Positions 35,017 through 43,510 of a DNA stretch of 64,000 bases are shown piece after piece. The notes beneath the pieces were generated by a model, which made no database searches, was not told the DNA's origin, and saw nothing but the letters and a program-made list of their open reading frames with translations. Position numbers and translations under genes: made by a program. This DNA comes from Polyangiaceae bacterium (GTDB lineage Bacteria; Myxococcota_A; Polyangia; Polyangiales; Polyangiaceae). The DNA is taken from the NCBI GenBank assembly GCA_947475525.1, contig CANJMI010000011.1, positions 124,001 to 188,000 on the forward strand, in the 5' to 3' direction. Every line of letters begins with the position of its first letter. The first letter of the stretch is position 1.

Positions 35017-38000
35017 ATGGGCGTTTCCGTACCGCTTTTGAATGTGGGACTTCCGACGAGCGAGGTCGCGGAGCTCGGCTTCGCGGATACCAAACTCACG
35101 ATGGCGGTGAGGGCCTTCGCAATCCACGAGGGCCTCGATCGGCTGTTCGATGTGCTCGTCACCGCCGGCTCGCGCGATGCGGAACTCGACCTCGAGACGG
35201 TCGTCGGACACGCGGCGGCGTTCCGAATCCTCGGTGCGGACGATGGCGGACCGCTGCGCTTCTGGAGCGGTATTTGTCGCGAAATTGAACAAATTGGCGT
35301 CGCGGATGACGGCCTTTCGATCTACCTCCTACGCATCGTCCCCGATCTCTGGCGCCTGACTCAACGGTCGAACCGCCGCATTTTTCAGCACGTCACGGCG
35401 GTCGATGTCGCGACGACGATCCTCTCCGAGTGGGGCCTCTCGGTCGAGCTGCGACTTCAAGGCGCTGCGCTCCCTCGCCATGAGTACCGCGTCCAGCTCG
35501 ACGAATCCGACTTCGCGTTTCTGTGCCGCCAACTCGAAGAAGCCGGCGTGAGTTACTGGTTCGAGCCCGGTGCGCCCCGCAAAGAGGGGGACAAGCTGCT
35601 CGAGCAGATGAAACTCGTACTCGGGATCGAGCCCCAACGCGCAGCCGCTCGGCGCTCCGAGATTCCGGTGCGGTCGGCGTCGGAGCATGACGACGCCGGC
35701 CCTTACGTACGTGACGTTCGCGTCTCTCGGAGTGTGCGACCAGGGCGTTATACGCTGCGAGGACACGAGTTTCGCGCGAGCCCTGAGCTGATGCTGCTGG
35801 CTGAGGCTCAAGCGCACCACGAGCTCGAGCGCAACTACGAGCTCTACCGCTTCGCCCCGTTGTCTTTTCTCAACGAAGCGCCCGATGGCGGCGCACGCGG
35901 GGCGGTGCTCGACGAACGCGCGGGAGCTGCCGCCGCTCAACTCGGCCTCGACCGCGAGAGATCCGGGCGCGTCACGGTGCGCTTCGGAACGAACCTCCTC
36001 GACCTCGTCCCTGGATTCGCAGTTTCGATAACCGGGCACCCACGCGTGGAGCTCTGCTACCCCGAGGCGCTGCTTGTCGTTGGGGCCGAATGGCACGGGG
36101 ATGTCGGTTCGGAGTGGCAGATCGCGATCGAGGCCGTCCCGGCATCCGAGCCGTACCGCGCGCGGCTCGTGACCCCGAAGCCACGCGCGCATGGGCTCGA
36201 GAGCGCGGTCGTGGTCGGCCCCGCGTCCGGTGACGAGGAGATCCACACTGACGAGTACGGTCGCGTCAAAGTGCACTTTCATTGGGATCGCCAAGGCGCC
36301 TTCGATGAAAGTGCCAGCTCGTGGCTGCGTGTCAGCCAGGGCTGGGCTGGAAACGGTTACGGCACGGTGCACATCCCGCGCGTCGGAACCGAAGTGTTGA
36401 TTGGGTTTTTCGAGGGTGATCCCGACCAGCCCCTCGTCGTCGGGCGCGCGTTCAATCGCACCGCCACGCTCCCTTATCCGTTGCCGCAAAGTCGCACCAA
36501 AACGGTGTGGCGTTCGAGCTCATCCCCGGGCGGCGAGGGCTTCAACGAACTCTCGTTCGAAGACAAGGCCGGTGACGAGGTACTCCACCTGCGCGCGCAG
36601 CGGGACCTCGAAGTCGTGACGTTGAACGACGAGCGCTCGAGCGTCGGGGCGAACCGGCACTCCACCGTGCGGCGCAACGAGCGGCACGTCGTCGGCGGTG
36701 ACCGCAGCGAAGAAGTGCACGGCTCGCAGCGCGTTCGGGTGGCCGGCCTTCATTCGGAGATCTTCGAGGGAGGCTCTGAGTCTCGCTCGGGAGCTCGCAG
36801 CGGCATTACAATGGAAGACGGCAAGCTCGTGATCTCGAACGGTCAGGCCTCGATCGTCCTCGACGGCCCGATCGTGCGCATCGATGCGGCGTCGAACATC
36901 TGGCTGCGGTCGAACCGGCTCGTGACCATCTCGAGCAAGACCGTCACAATCGACACGAACGTATCCATCAATCAGCACGCGCTCGTTCCGGCAGACGTCG
37001 CGCAATTGGCGCCCCTAGCCGCTCCGAAAGTGCTCGCCCCCGCCGAGACTCCGAAGTCAAAAGCGCCGTCGGCCGGCAGGCCGCAAGCCGGGGAGCCGCC
37101 ATTTGACTCTCACAAGTTCTACGAGGAGTTGCTCGCCAAGGCCGGCATCAAGGTGAAATTGCCGAAGCACCTTCCGCTGCCGGATTCGGTCAACGAACAG
37201 CTCGAGCACCTCGCGCTCGTTTCCCATAAGGCGGGCCTCGTGCGTGGCGAACTGCTCGATCCCAATCTTTACTCCAAGGTGAAGCATCGCCTCGCGGACC
37301 GCCTCGAGGCCGAGAAGGCGCGGCTCGTCGGCATGGGAGACTCGATCCGGACGACGTTCGAGAAGAACCGTGAACACCTGGGCGGACTCAGCGAAAAGCT
37401 CGGCGATCGCTACGCGCTCGAGCAGGCCAATCTCGCGAATCTTAGCGGCGAGCTCGGTGACATTTTCTCAGGAAAACACGGAGGCTTCATCGATTCCGCG
37501 AAGGCTCTCGCCGGCGTTTTCAAGGAGCAAGCCTCGCACGTTATGGCTCTGCGTCGCGATGTGCTCGCGATGATCGAGCAGGAAAAACGCTGGTTGAAGG
37601 AGACCGTCGGAGAGTGGACGTCGATCGCCGAAGACATCGACGGCTACCTCGACGGGATGAAGAAGCTCGCCGAGGATCCGAAGGATGCGTTGCTCGAGCT
37701 TGTGCTCGGACCCGATAGTTCGCTTGGCAAAAACATGGCGTCGCTGGCCGACGAATTCGGCTACGGCGACGAAGTCGGGAAATTCTTCGGCATCGATTCA
37801 CCCGCGGCGCAGGCCCCTGTGCCTGGACGCGCGCCGGCACTCGGGCTCGCTGGATTGAACCTTACGAGCGTCGGGACGTCCCACGCGTCGAGCGCTCCTT
37901 CGCTCTCTTCTTTGGTCGTTTCGCGAAACGGAGGGCTTGCTTCCCATGATTTCACGACTGCCGTGGGCCCTCAAAGTGTCGGCTTTTTTCAGAGTCCTTC

Positions 38001-38214
38001 GGAGGGGCAGATGATGGTGATTCCGACCGAGCAGGCGGCTCCGCTAAGCGAGGCGATGATGACCACGCACCTCGTCGACGCTCAGCTTGCTGGCACGCCG
38101 GCGAGCTCGGCTGTCAGCGACGTCCTGCAGGCCAACGGCTACGCGGTCTACCAGCGCCCCTGGGGTGATTGGTCGGGACCCTTCGTGCAGGCCGCCTCAC
38201 AGGTTAAGGCCTAG
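35017..38214 (+). CDS. vgrG: VgrG-type type VI secretion spike protein with a C-terminal extension of about 400 residues
   Basis: 1065 residues; preceded by GAGGAG. Residues 1-400 fit the gp27-like part (EYRVQLDESDFAFLCRQLEEAGVSYWFE), 408-485 the gp5 OB fold (HTDEYGRVKVHFHWDR, WAGNGYGTVHIPRVGTEVLIGFFEGDPDQPLVVGR), and to about 650 the beta-helix needle. From about residue 655 a Pro/Ala linker leads into a domain rich in charged helices (EEKARL-like heptads, residues 700-900), then a Gly/Ser/Ala-rich segment and an aromatic C-terminus. The extension matches no effector family I know; it could be a cargo domain or an adaptor for one. Followed two bases later by a DcrB-like gene. Confidence 0.92.
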   Translation: MGVSVPLLNVGLPTSEVAELGFADTKLTMAVRAFAIHEGLDRLFDVLVTAGSRDAELDLETVVGHAAAFRILGADDGGPLRFWSGICREIEQIGVADDGLSIYLLRIVPDLWRLTQRSNRRIFQHVTAVDVATTILSEWGLSVELRLQGAALPRHEYRVQLDESDFAFLCRQLEEAGVSYWFEPGAPRKEGDKLLEQMKLVLGIEPQRAAARRSEIPVRSASEHDDAGPYVRDVRVSRSVRPGRYTLRGHEFRASPELMLLAEAQAHHELERNYELYRFAPLSFLNEAPDGGARGAVLDERAGAAAAQLGLDRERSGRVTVRFGTNLLDLVPGFAVSITGHPRVELCYPEALLVVGAEWHGDVGSEWQIAIEAVPASEPYRARLVTPKPRAHGLESAVVVGPASGDEEIHTDEYGRVKVHFHWDRQGAFDESASSWLRVSQGWAGNGYGTVHIPRVGTEVLIGFFEGDPDQPLVVGRAFNRTATLPYPLPQSRTKTVWRSSSSPGGEGFNELSFEDKAGDEVLHLRAQRDLEVVTLNDERSSVGANRHSTVRRNERHVVGGDRSEEVHGSQRVRVAGLHSEIFEGGSESRSGARSGITMEDGKLVISNGQASIVLDGPIVRIDAASNIWLRSNRLVTISSKTVTIDTNVSINQHALVPADVAQLAPLAAPKVLAPAETPKSKAPSAGRPQAGEPPFDSHKFYEELLAKAGIKVKLPKHLPLPDSVNEQLEHLALVSHKAGLVRGELLDPNLYSKVKHRLADRLEAEKARLVGMGDSIRTTFEKNREHLGGLSEKLGDRYALEQANLANLSGELGDIFSGKHGGFIDSAKALAGVFKEQASHVMALRRDVLAMIEQEKRWLKETVGEWTSIAEDIDGYLDGMKKLAEDPKDALLELVLGPDSSLGKNMASLADEFGYGDEVGKFFGIDSPAAQAPVPGRAPALGLAGLNLTSVGTSHASSAPSLSSLVVSRNGGLASHDFTTAVGPQSVGFFQSPSEGQMMVIPTEQAAPLSEAMMTTHLVDAQLAGTPASSAVSDVLQANGYAVYQRPWGDWSGPFVQAASQVKA

Positions 38215-38216
38215 CC

Positions 38217-38657
38217 ATGGCTCGGCACCGCAGTCCGATTCTCTCGTTCGATTACCCCCGTGACTGGGAGGACCGAAGCGAGGTGCGCTACGAAGCCCCA
38301 ACGCGTCCTGCCCCTTCGGGCGCGGCGAGTCCGGGGCGCGCTGTCGTGCGACGCTCGCGGCTCCTCGATGACGAAACGCTGCTTTCGTTTGTCGAGCGCG
38401 AGCTCCGAGTTCTCGCCGCCTTGGACGGCTTCGTCATCCGTGAGGTGCTCGAGACGCGGGTTGAGGAGCGCTCGGCATCGCTCGTTCGTTATGCGACCCT
38501 CGAGGCTTCGGTGCCCTACGAACATCGGCTCTTGTTCGTACCCCTGAGCGACCGGGGCGTGGCGCTGTTCACCCTCTCGGCTCCGCGCAGCGAACAGGCC
38601 CAGCTCGAGCCGCTGTTCGAGCGAATGCTGGCGAGCGTGGCTGTCGGCGACGCGTGA
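38217..38657 (+). CDS. DcrB/DUF1795-like protein
   Basis: 146 residues, starting two bases after the vgrG stop. It shows the compact pattern of the DcrB/DUF1795 fold: LSFDYPRDWEDRSEV, then RAVVRRSRL, LVRYATLEA, HRLLFVPL, GVALFTLSAP. Family members include the Eag chaperones that load type VI effectors onto VgrG, which fits the position here. A chaperone role is an inference from family and context; no prePAAR effector is adjacent. Confidence 0.75.
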   Translation: MARHRSPILSFDYPRDWEDRSEVRYEAPTRPAPSGAASPGRAVVRRSRLLDDETLLSFVERELRVLAALDGFVIREVLETRVEERSASLVRYATLEASVPYEHRLLFVPLSDRGVALFTLSAPRSEQAQLEPLFERMLASVAVGDA

Positions 38658-38675
38658 ACGGGAGCGCGGGTCGCG

Positions 38676-40817
38676 TCAGAATTCGAGCACACGGCCAAGC
38701 GTGACGGCGCGAAGCGCAAAGCGCGCGGTTTCGTATTGGTCGAGACGCACGTGGGTCTCTGCGAGCACGCGTGCACGGAAGGCCGTCATCATCGGGAGGT
38801 CCGAGGCGAGCGCGTCGGGCAGATAGCAGGGGACGGCCTCGCGGCTTCCCGACGTCGTCAAAAGCGCGCGGATCCAACGTCCGCCGAGGAGCGTGCGTCG
38901 CTGGTATTTTCGCTGTTCGAGGAGGCTGCGCGTCACGATCTCGTCGAGCTGTTCGAGCGAGACGGTGCGGCGCGTTTCCCGATACGTGCGGCGGAGATGC
39001 TCGTGCATCTTTTGAACGGGCTCGAACGATGCGGCGGCAAGCGGTGAGGCGATAAGCTCATCGACCGAACCGAGCGCCTCGCCGAGTTTGCGATCATCGC
39101 CGAGGAGCGGGGTCATCACCGCGGCCGTAGCGCGCAGGTGCTCGAGCGCGTCGAATGGCAAGGAGAGCTCCCCGGTCAGTGCCACAAGCGGAGGCGTGAA
39201 CTTTCCGGAGTCGCTCACCGATTCACGCACCCGTTCACGCAGTTCGCTTATGCCGATCGGCAGAAGCTCGGTGAGCAAACCGAAGTGCGTATGGTGATCG
39301 CGCGCGCGGCTCGGATCGGGCGACGCGAGGTCGTGTTGCGGATCACGGGGTTCGAACTCGAGCGCCTCGGCGATCGTCGAGAAGCGACGGCGAAGTTTTG
39401 GTGTCTCCTCGGCATCGAACCACAAGAGTTCGACCACGTCGCGCGAAGGGCGCTTTGGAAGTTCTACAACCCGCGGTGCTTCTCGCTCAGGTTCCGGCGC
39501 CTCGTAGCGGCTCGCGGTCGGCGGCGCAGGCTCGGGGTCGTTCTTGCCTCGGCTCCAGGGTGAGTCTGTGAGTGCCGGAGCCATCGCCGTCGCGCTCGGG
39601 TGGGGCAGGCTTGGCCGCGGGAGGGGGGCACCCAGCGCGGCAGGTGTGGTGAGGAGCGGGGCAGGTGCGAGGCCGAGGATGGTTGGTGTCGCGAGCAGCG
39701 GGCTGGACTCGGTGAGCGCGGGTACCGCCTGAGTCTCTCCGGCATGGCGGTGCGGTTGAGAACTGTACGGTGCCGAGGCAGGCAGTGAGGGCAACGTGCC
39801 GCGAGCCGAGGAGACCGCGGGCGGCCCACTGAATGCGTCACGCTTCAGCCACAGCGGCGCCAAATCCTCGAAGGCTTCGAAGTTGTCGCCCGTCGCATCG
39901 TCGACGCAGTCTCCGATGAGGCCGCCGAGCAGAGACGTGGCGGTCGCCTCGCGGTGGCGCTGCGTGCGGAGTGTGTCTTCGCCTTCTTGCCCAGTAAAAA
40001 CACTGTTCACGGCGTGAGCTTTTGCGTCAGTCGGGGAGCCGCGGAGCTGGTCGATGAGCTCGCCTAGCCCGGTGTCCGAGAGTCGCCGATCGGGCCCGGC
40101 GACGGCGACGAAAAGCTTGCATGACTCATGGCGTTGAGCGAGCCCAGCCTGCGCGCGAAACGTGACGCAACATATCCCAATGGTTCCGTCAAACCAGACC
40201 CCGTCGATCCGCATCGGCAGCTCGCGGCGCGCGCCGTCTCGCTCGATGAAGGCTTGCGGCTGAACGTTCGGAAGACGTGTCGTGAGGTGTCGATGGTCGG
40301 GGTGCATGCCCGTTAGATGAAATTCGGCGTCGGGCCCGAGTTCATGGAGCCTTTGATCCGGCGGCGCGGAGTTGAACGCCGACCAATCGAAGCCTTCTCT
40401 CAACACGACGTCGTCGGTCCCGAGCGGCGCCGCTAGCGGTCGCTCCCGTGAGCCTACGGCGTAGCCGACGAGGTCGAGGGCAAAGGCGCCGACTACGGTC
40501 ACTCGTTTGTCGATCGTTCCGACTGCAATGCGAACCTCACTGGACTCGCCGTTTGAGTTCGCTTGCGGAGCGAACGCGGTGACGTCAACAGCCGCGCGAG
40601 CCGGGACGCAATCGCACGGGGCCAAGATTCGGTCGGCTGGAAACCCGGCGGGGCGAAGGTCCTCTGAGTGAATGGGTACTTGCCGCTTCGCGAGCCGTGC
40701 ACGGTCGGGCCGGAGTTCAAACGTAAGCTTGCAGACCACCGCGATAGACCACGGACCTTCGCCGGTGCGCCAATGCAGAGAGGACACGGGAACGGGGGCG
40801 AGCGAGACGACGTCCAT
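38676..40817 (-). CDS. DUF2169-like protein of the type VI cargo module
   Basis: 713 residues. The N-terminal 330 residues resemble DUF2169: a start with WRTGEGPWSIAVVCKLTFEL, GSRERPLAAPLG, FNSAPPDQRLHEL, HLTTRLPNVQPQAFIERDG, and LVFIDGVWFDGT-like pattern. DUF2169 proteins are encoded beside vgrG genes and act as adaptors. A Pro/Ala/Ser-rich linker (about 350-460) joins a C-terminal helical region of unknown function. It converges on the vgrG-dcrB pair with 18 bases between stops. Confidence 0.8.
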   Translation of the reverse strand: MDVVSLAPVPVSSLHWRTGEGPWSIAVVCKLTFELRPDRARLAKRQVPIHSEDLRPAGFPADRILAPCDCVPARAAVDVTAFAPQANSNGESSEVRIAVGTIDKRVTVVGAFALDLVGYAVGSRERPLAAPLGTDDVVLREGFDWSAFNSAPPDQRLHELGPDAEFHLTGMHPDHRHLTTRLPNVQPQAFIERDGARRELPMRIDGVWFDGTIGICCVTFRAQAGLAQRHESCKLFVAVAGPDRRLSDTGLGELIDQLRGSPTDAKAHAVNSVFTGQEGEDTLRTQRHREATATSLLGGLIGDCVDDATGDNFEAFEDLAPLWLKRDAFSGPPAVSSARGTLPSLPASAPYSSQPHRHAGETQAVPALTESSPLLATPTILGLAPAPLLTTPAALGAPLPRPSLPHPSATAMAPALTDSPWSRGKNDPEPAPPTASRYEAPEPEREAPRVVELPKRPSRDVVELLWFDAEETPKLRRRFSTIAEALEFEPRDPQHDLASPDPSRARDHHTHFGLLTELLPIGISELRERVRESVSDSGKFTPPLVALTGELSLPFDALEHLRATAAVMTPLLGDDRKLGEALGSVDELIASPLAAASFEPVQKMHEHLRRTYRETRRTVSLEQLDEIVTRSLLEQRKYQRRTLLGGRWIRALLTTSGSREAVPCYLPDALASDLPMMTAFRARVLAETHVRLDQYETARFALRAVTLGRVLEF

Positions 40818-40914
40818 GCAGCAGGGGAAACTACCACGGAACCGAGCCCTTACGAGATGCGCGCCTCATGAGGCCTTGCCGCTCGCGTCGTTGAATTCGA
40901 GGTACCATGTCCGA

Positions 40915-42456
40915 ATGTCCAACGTCCGCGCGGCCACATTGGCGTCTCTCGTCGTGGCGCTTGTAGCAACGCAGGCGAATCCGGCGCACGCCCTCAAGCA
41001 GCCGAACAATGTGGTCATTCCGGTCGGTACAAGCCTTCAAACGCTGTTTGTGAAGCGCGGTGAGGCACTGAACGCAACGACGGACGCGCAAGCGGTTCCT
41101 GAGACGTACACGCCGACGTGCAAGCTCGAGTTCGAGGTGCTGCAGCGCAACGCCGGCTACAAGAACGCCTTCGGTTGGTACAACGTGACCGGCCTAAAGC
41201 CCGGGCTCGCGGAGCTGCACGAGTTCTTGAGCTGCAACGATGGCGTCGGCACAAAGAAGGTCCTCAGCATCAAGAAGGATCCGGCCTACGCGGGTGGTGA
41301 CATCGGGTTCTTCGAAGCGACGGGCGGCTGCGGCTCCGTTCAGAAGCACGACGCGATTTTTTTCAGTGAGAAGAAATACAATCCCGATGGCAGCAATCAG
41401 AACGCGTTCTACCACCTGCTGATTTACAACAGCACCGTTCTGCCCAAGGCGTTCTACTTCGGTTGGGAAGACTTGCTCGCGGGCGGCGACAATGACTTTG
41501 ACGACCTGACGACGTTCGTGAGCGGAATCGGCTGCACCGGCAGCGGCTCGAAGTGCGCGACAGGCCAACTCGGGATCTGTGGCGAAGGCTCCCAGCAGTG
41601 CCAGGGCGGAGCGCTCGCCTGCGTGCCGCTTTTCGCGCCAGAGACGGAGCTGTGCGATGGGCTCGATAACGACTGCAGCGGCATCGTGGACGAAGGCAAC
41701 CTCTGCGCCGACGCCGACGTGTGCGACAAGGGTCACTGCGTTCCGAAGTGTGGGGGCGGCGAGTTTACGTGCGGTGGCGGGACGGTCTGCAGCCCAACCG
41801 GCGTGTGCGTCGATGCGGCTTGCCTGCTCGTCACGTGCCCGGAAAACACGAGGTGCGATGGCGGAAACTGCGTGGGTCCATGCGACGGCGTCGCGTGCCC
41901 CTTCGGTGAGGTGTGCCTCGCCGGCTCGTGCTTCGACCCCTGCACGAAGTTCAGCTGCGATGACGACCAAGTGTGCGTCGATGGTGCGTGCGTCGAGCAT
42001 TGCGATTGCGCCGGGTGCAAGCCCGGCAAGACGTGTCAGTCAGACGGGCGCTGCCTTGCGGACGCCTGCGTGAACAAGGTCTGTGCGGCCGGAACCCACT
42101 GCGACCCGGTCGGAGACTGCATCGACGATTGCATCGGAGCGATATGTCCAGCGGGTGAAGTCTGCGCGATAGGCGAGTGCGTTGCGAAGCCGGATCCAGG
42201 TCAAGGCGGAGCGGGTGGGAGCAGCGGAGCGTCGATGCTCGTTGGCGGCGGCTCGCCCGTGGCGGGCTCGACGGCGTCAACGGGGCAGGGCGGTTCCTCG
42301 GCCGGTGGTGCGGGTGACGGCTCGCTCCAGGTTCCGAGGCCCAGCGGTTGCGCTTGCCGCGTCGCTCCAACGAGCGATGCCGGCACGGGTGCGCTCTCTG
42401 CTGCTATGGCTCTCATCGGCTTCGCCTGGCGGCGTCGGCGGGCAACTCGGTCGTGA
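40915..42456 (+). CDS. Secreted Cys-rich DUF4114 protein with MYXO-CTERM anchor
   Basis: 513 residues from the ATG at 40915; signal peptide (AATLASLVVALVATQANPAHA). Residues about 80-200 resemble DUF4114 (NAFYHLLIYN, FGWEDLLAGGDNDFDDLTTFV). Next comes a MopE-type metal-binding motif (LCDGLDNDCSGIVDEG), then about 180 residues with a cysteine every 5-8 positions (CPENTRCDGGNCVGPCDG pattern), like EGF-type modules. A Gly/Ser linker leads to the C-terminus GCACRVAP, a hydrophobic helix and WRRRRATRS: the MYXO-CTERM sorting signal. Predicted surface or outer-membrane attached. The last four bases overlap the next gene. Confidence 0.9.
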   Translation: MSNVRAATLASLVVALVATQANPAHALKQPNNVVIPVGTSLQTLFVKRGEALNATTDAQAVPETYTPTCKLEFEVLQRNAGYKNAFGWYNVTGLKPGLAELHEFLSCNDGVGTKKVLSIKKDPAYAGGDIGFFEATGGCGSVQKHDAIFFSEKKYNPDGSNQNAFYHLLIYNSTVLPKAFYFGWEDLLAGGDNDFDDLTTFVSGIGCTGSGSKCATGQLGICGEGSQQCQGGALACVPLFAPETELCDGLDNDCSGIVDEGNLCADADVCDKGHCVPKCGGGEFTCGGGTVCSPTGVCVDAACLLVTCPENTRCDGGNCVGPCDGVACPFGEVCLAGSCFDPCTKFSCDDDQVCVDGACVEHCDCAGCKPGKTCQSDGRCLADACVNKVCAAGTHCDPVGDCIDDCIGAICPAGEVCAIGECVAKPDPGQGGAGGSSGASMLVGGGSPVAGSTASTGQGGSSAGGAGDGSLQVPRPSGCACRVAPTSDAGTGALSAAMALIGFAWRRRRATRS

Positions 42457-43490
42457 GCGTGCTCGAGGAGAGTGCTCGCACGGCGCTGCAAGCGTGGGGC
42501 TTGTCGGGTGACGCGGGCGCGCCGCTTGGCAACGGTCTCATCAACCGCACGTTCCTCGTCGAGCATGCCGGTGGACGGCTCGTGCTCCAGCAGGTGAACG
42601 CGATTTTTACGCCGCGGATCCACGAGAACATTCAGGCGGTGACGAACGCTCTTACCCGCGCCGGCATGAAGAGCCTCGAGCTCGTACCCACGTTGGACGG
42701 GAAACTCTACGCAGAGTCGGACGGCGTGTGGCGTGTCTACCGGCACGTCGAAGGTGTCTCGGTGGACGTCGCAACGAGCGGCCCTCAGGTGCGCTCGGCG
42801 GGCCGGCTCGTCGGGGCATTTCACGCGGCACTCAATGATTTGTCGCATGAATTTATCGGTCAGCGCCTCGGCGTGCACGACACCGAGCGCCACTTGGCGA
42901 CGCTGCGCGAGGCACTCGCGGAGCACGACGGGCATCGCCTGATAGCCGAGGTGCGAGCACTTGCCGACGCGTTGCTCGAGGCCGCGTCGTGTTTGCCCGA
43001 CCTGCCGTCGGTGTCGCTTCGCGTCGGACACGGCGACCTCAAACTTGGCAACGTGCTCTTCGAGTGCAGCGCGCCCTCGACCGCGTTGTGCCTCGTCGAT
43101 CTCGACACCGTGGGACCCATCAAGCTCGCCCACGAGCTTGGCGACATGTGGCGCTCGTGGTGCAATCGCTCAACCGAAGACGACGACGAAGCCACGCTCG
43201 ACCTCGACGTCATGCGCGAGAGCTGGGCGGGGTATCAAGCTGGATTCGGACGGGCCGCTCTTGCCGACGAGCGCGACGCTGCACTCCTCGGCGTGGAGTG
43301 GATAAGCCTCGAGCTCGCGGCCCGGTTCGCAGCCGATGCGCTCCGTGAGAGCTACTTTGGCTGGAACCCCGCGAAGTTTCGGGCGCGCGGAGAGCACAAC
43401 CTCAAGCGTGCTCGCGGGCAGTGGTCGTTGCACCGTGCGTTTCGAGCCACCCGCGATGAGCGGCGCGCGATCATTTCGCTCGAGCGTTAA
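42453..43490 (+). CDS. Aminoglycoside phosphotransferase-fold kinase (sugar kinase-like)
   Basis: 345 residues, GTG start overlapping the previous stop (GTGA). Kinase-like motifs: GLINRTFLVEHAGGRLVLQQVN (nucleotide loop), HGDLKLGNVLF with catalytic Asp195, and LVDLDTVG for metal binding. The INRTF start and LQQVNxxxF block resemble N-acetylhexosamine 1-kinases. It probably phosphorylates a sugar or small alcohol in the cytoplasm. The coupling to a surface-protein gene is surprising and may be fortuitous. Confidence 0.85.
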   Translation: MSVLEESARTALQAWGLSGDAGAPLGNGLINRTFLVEHAGGRLVLQQVNAIFTPRIHENIQAVTNALTRAGMKSLELVPTLDGKLYAESDGVWRVYRHVEGVSVDVATSGPQVRSAGRLVGAFHAALNDLSHEFIGQRLGVHDTERHLATLREALAEHDGHRLIAEVRALADALLEAASCLPDLPSVSLRVGHGDLKLGNVLFECSAPSTALCLVDLDTVGPIKLAHELGDMWRSWCNRSTEDDDEATLDLDVMRESWAGYQAGFGRAALADERDAALLGVEWISLELAARFAADALRESYFGWNPAKFRARGEHNLKRARGQWSLHRAFRATRDERRAIISLER

Positions 43491-43510
43491 CGCCGCCTTC
43501 GCCCGAAACG

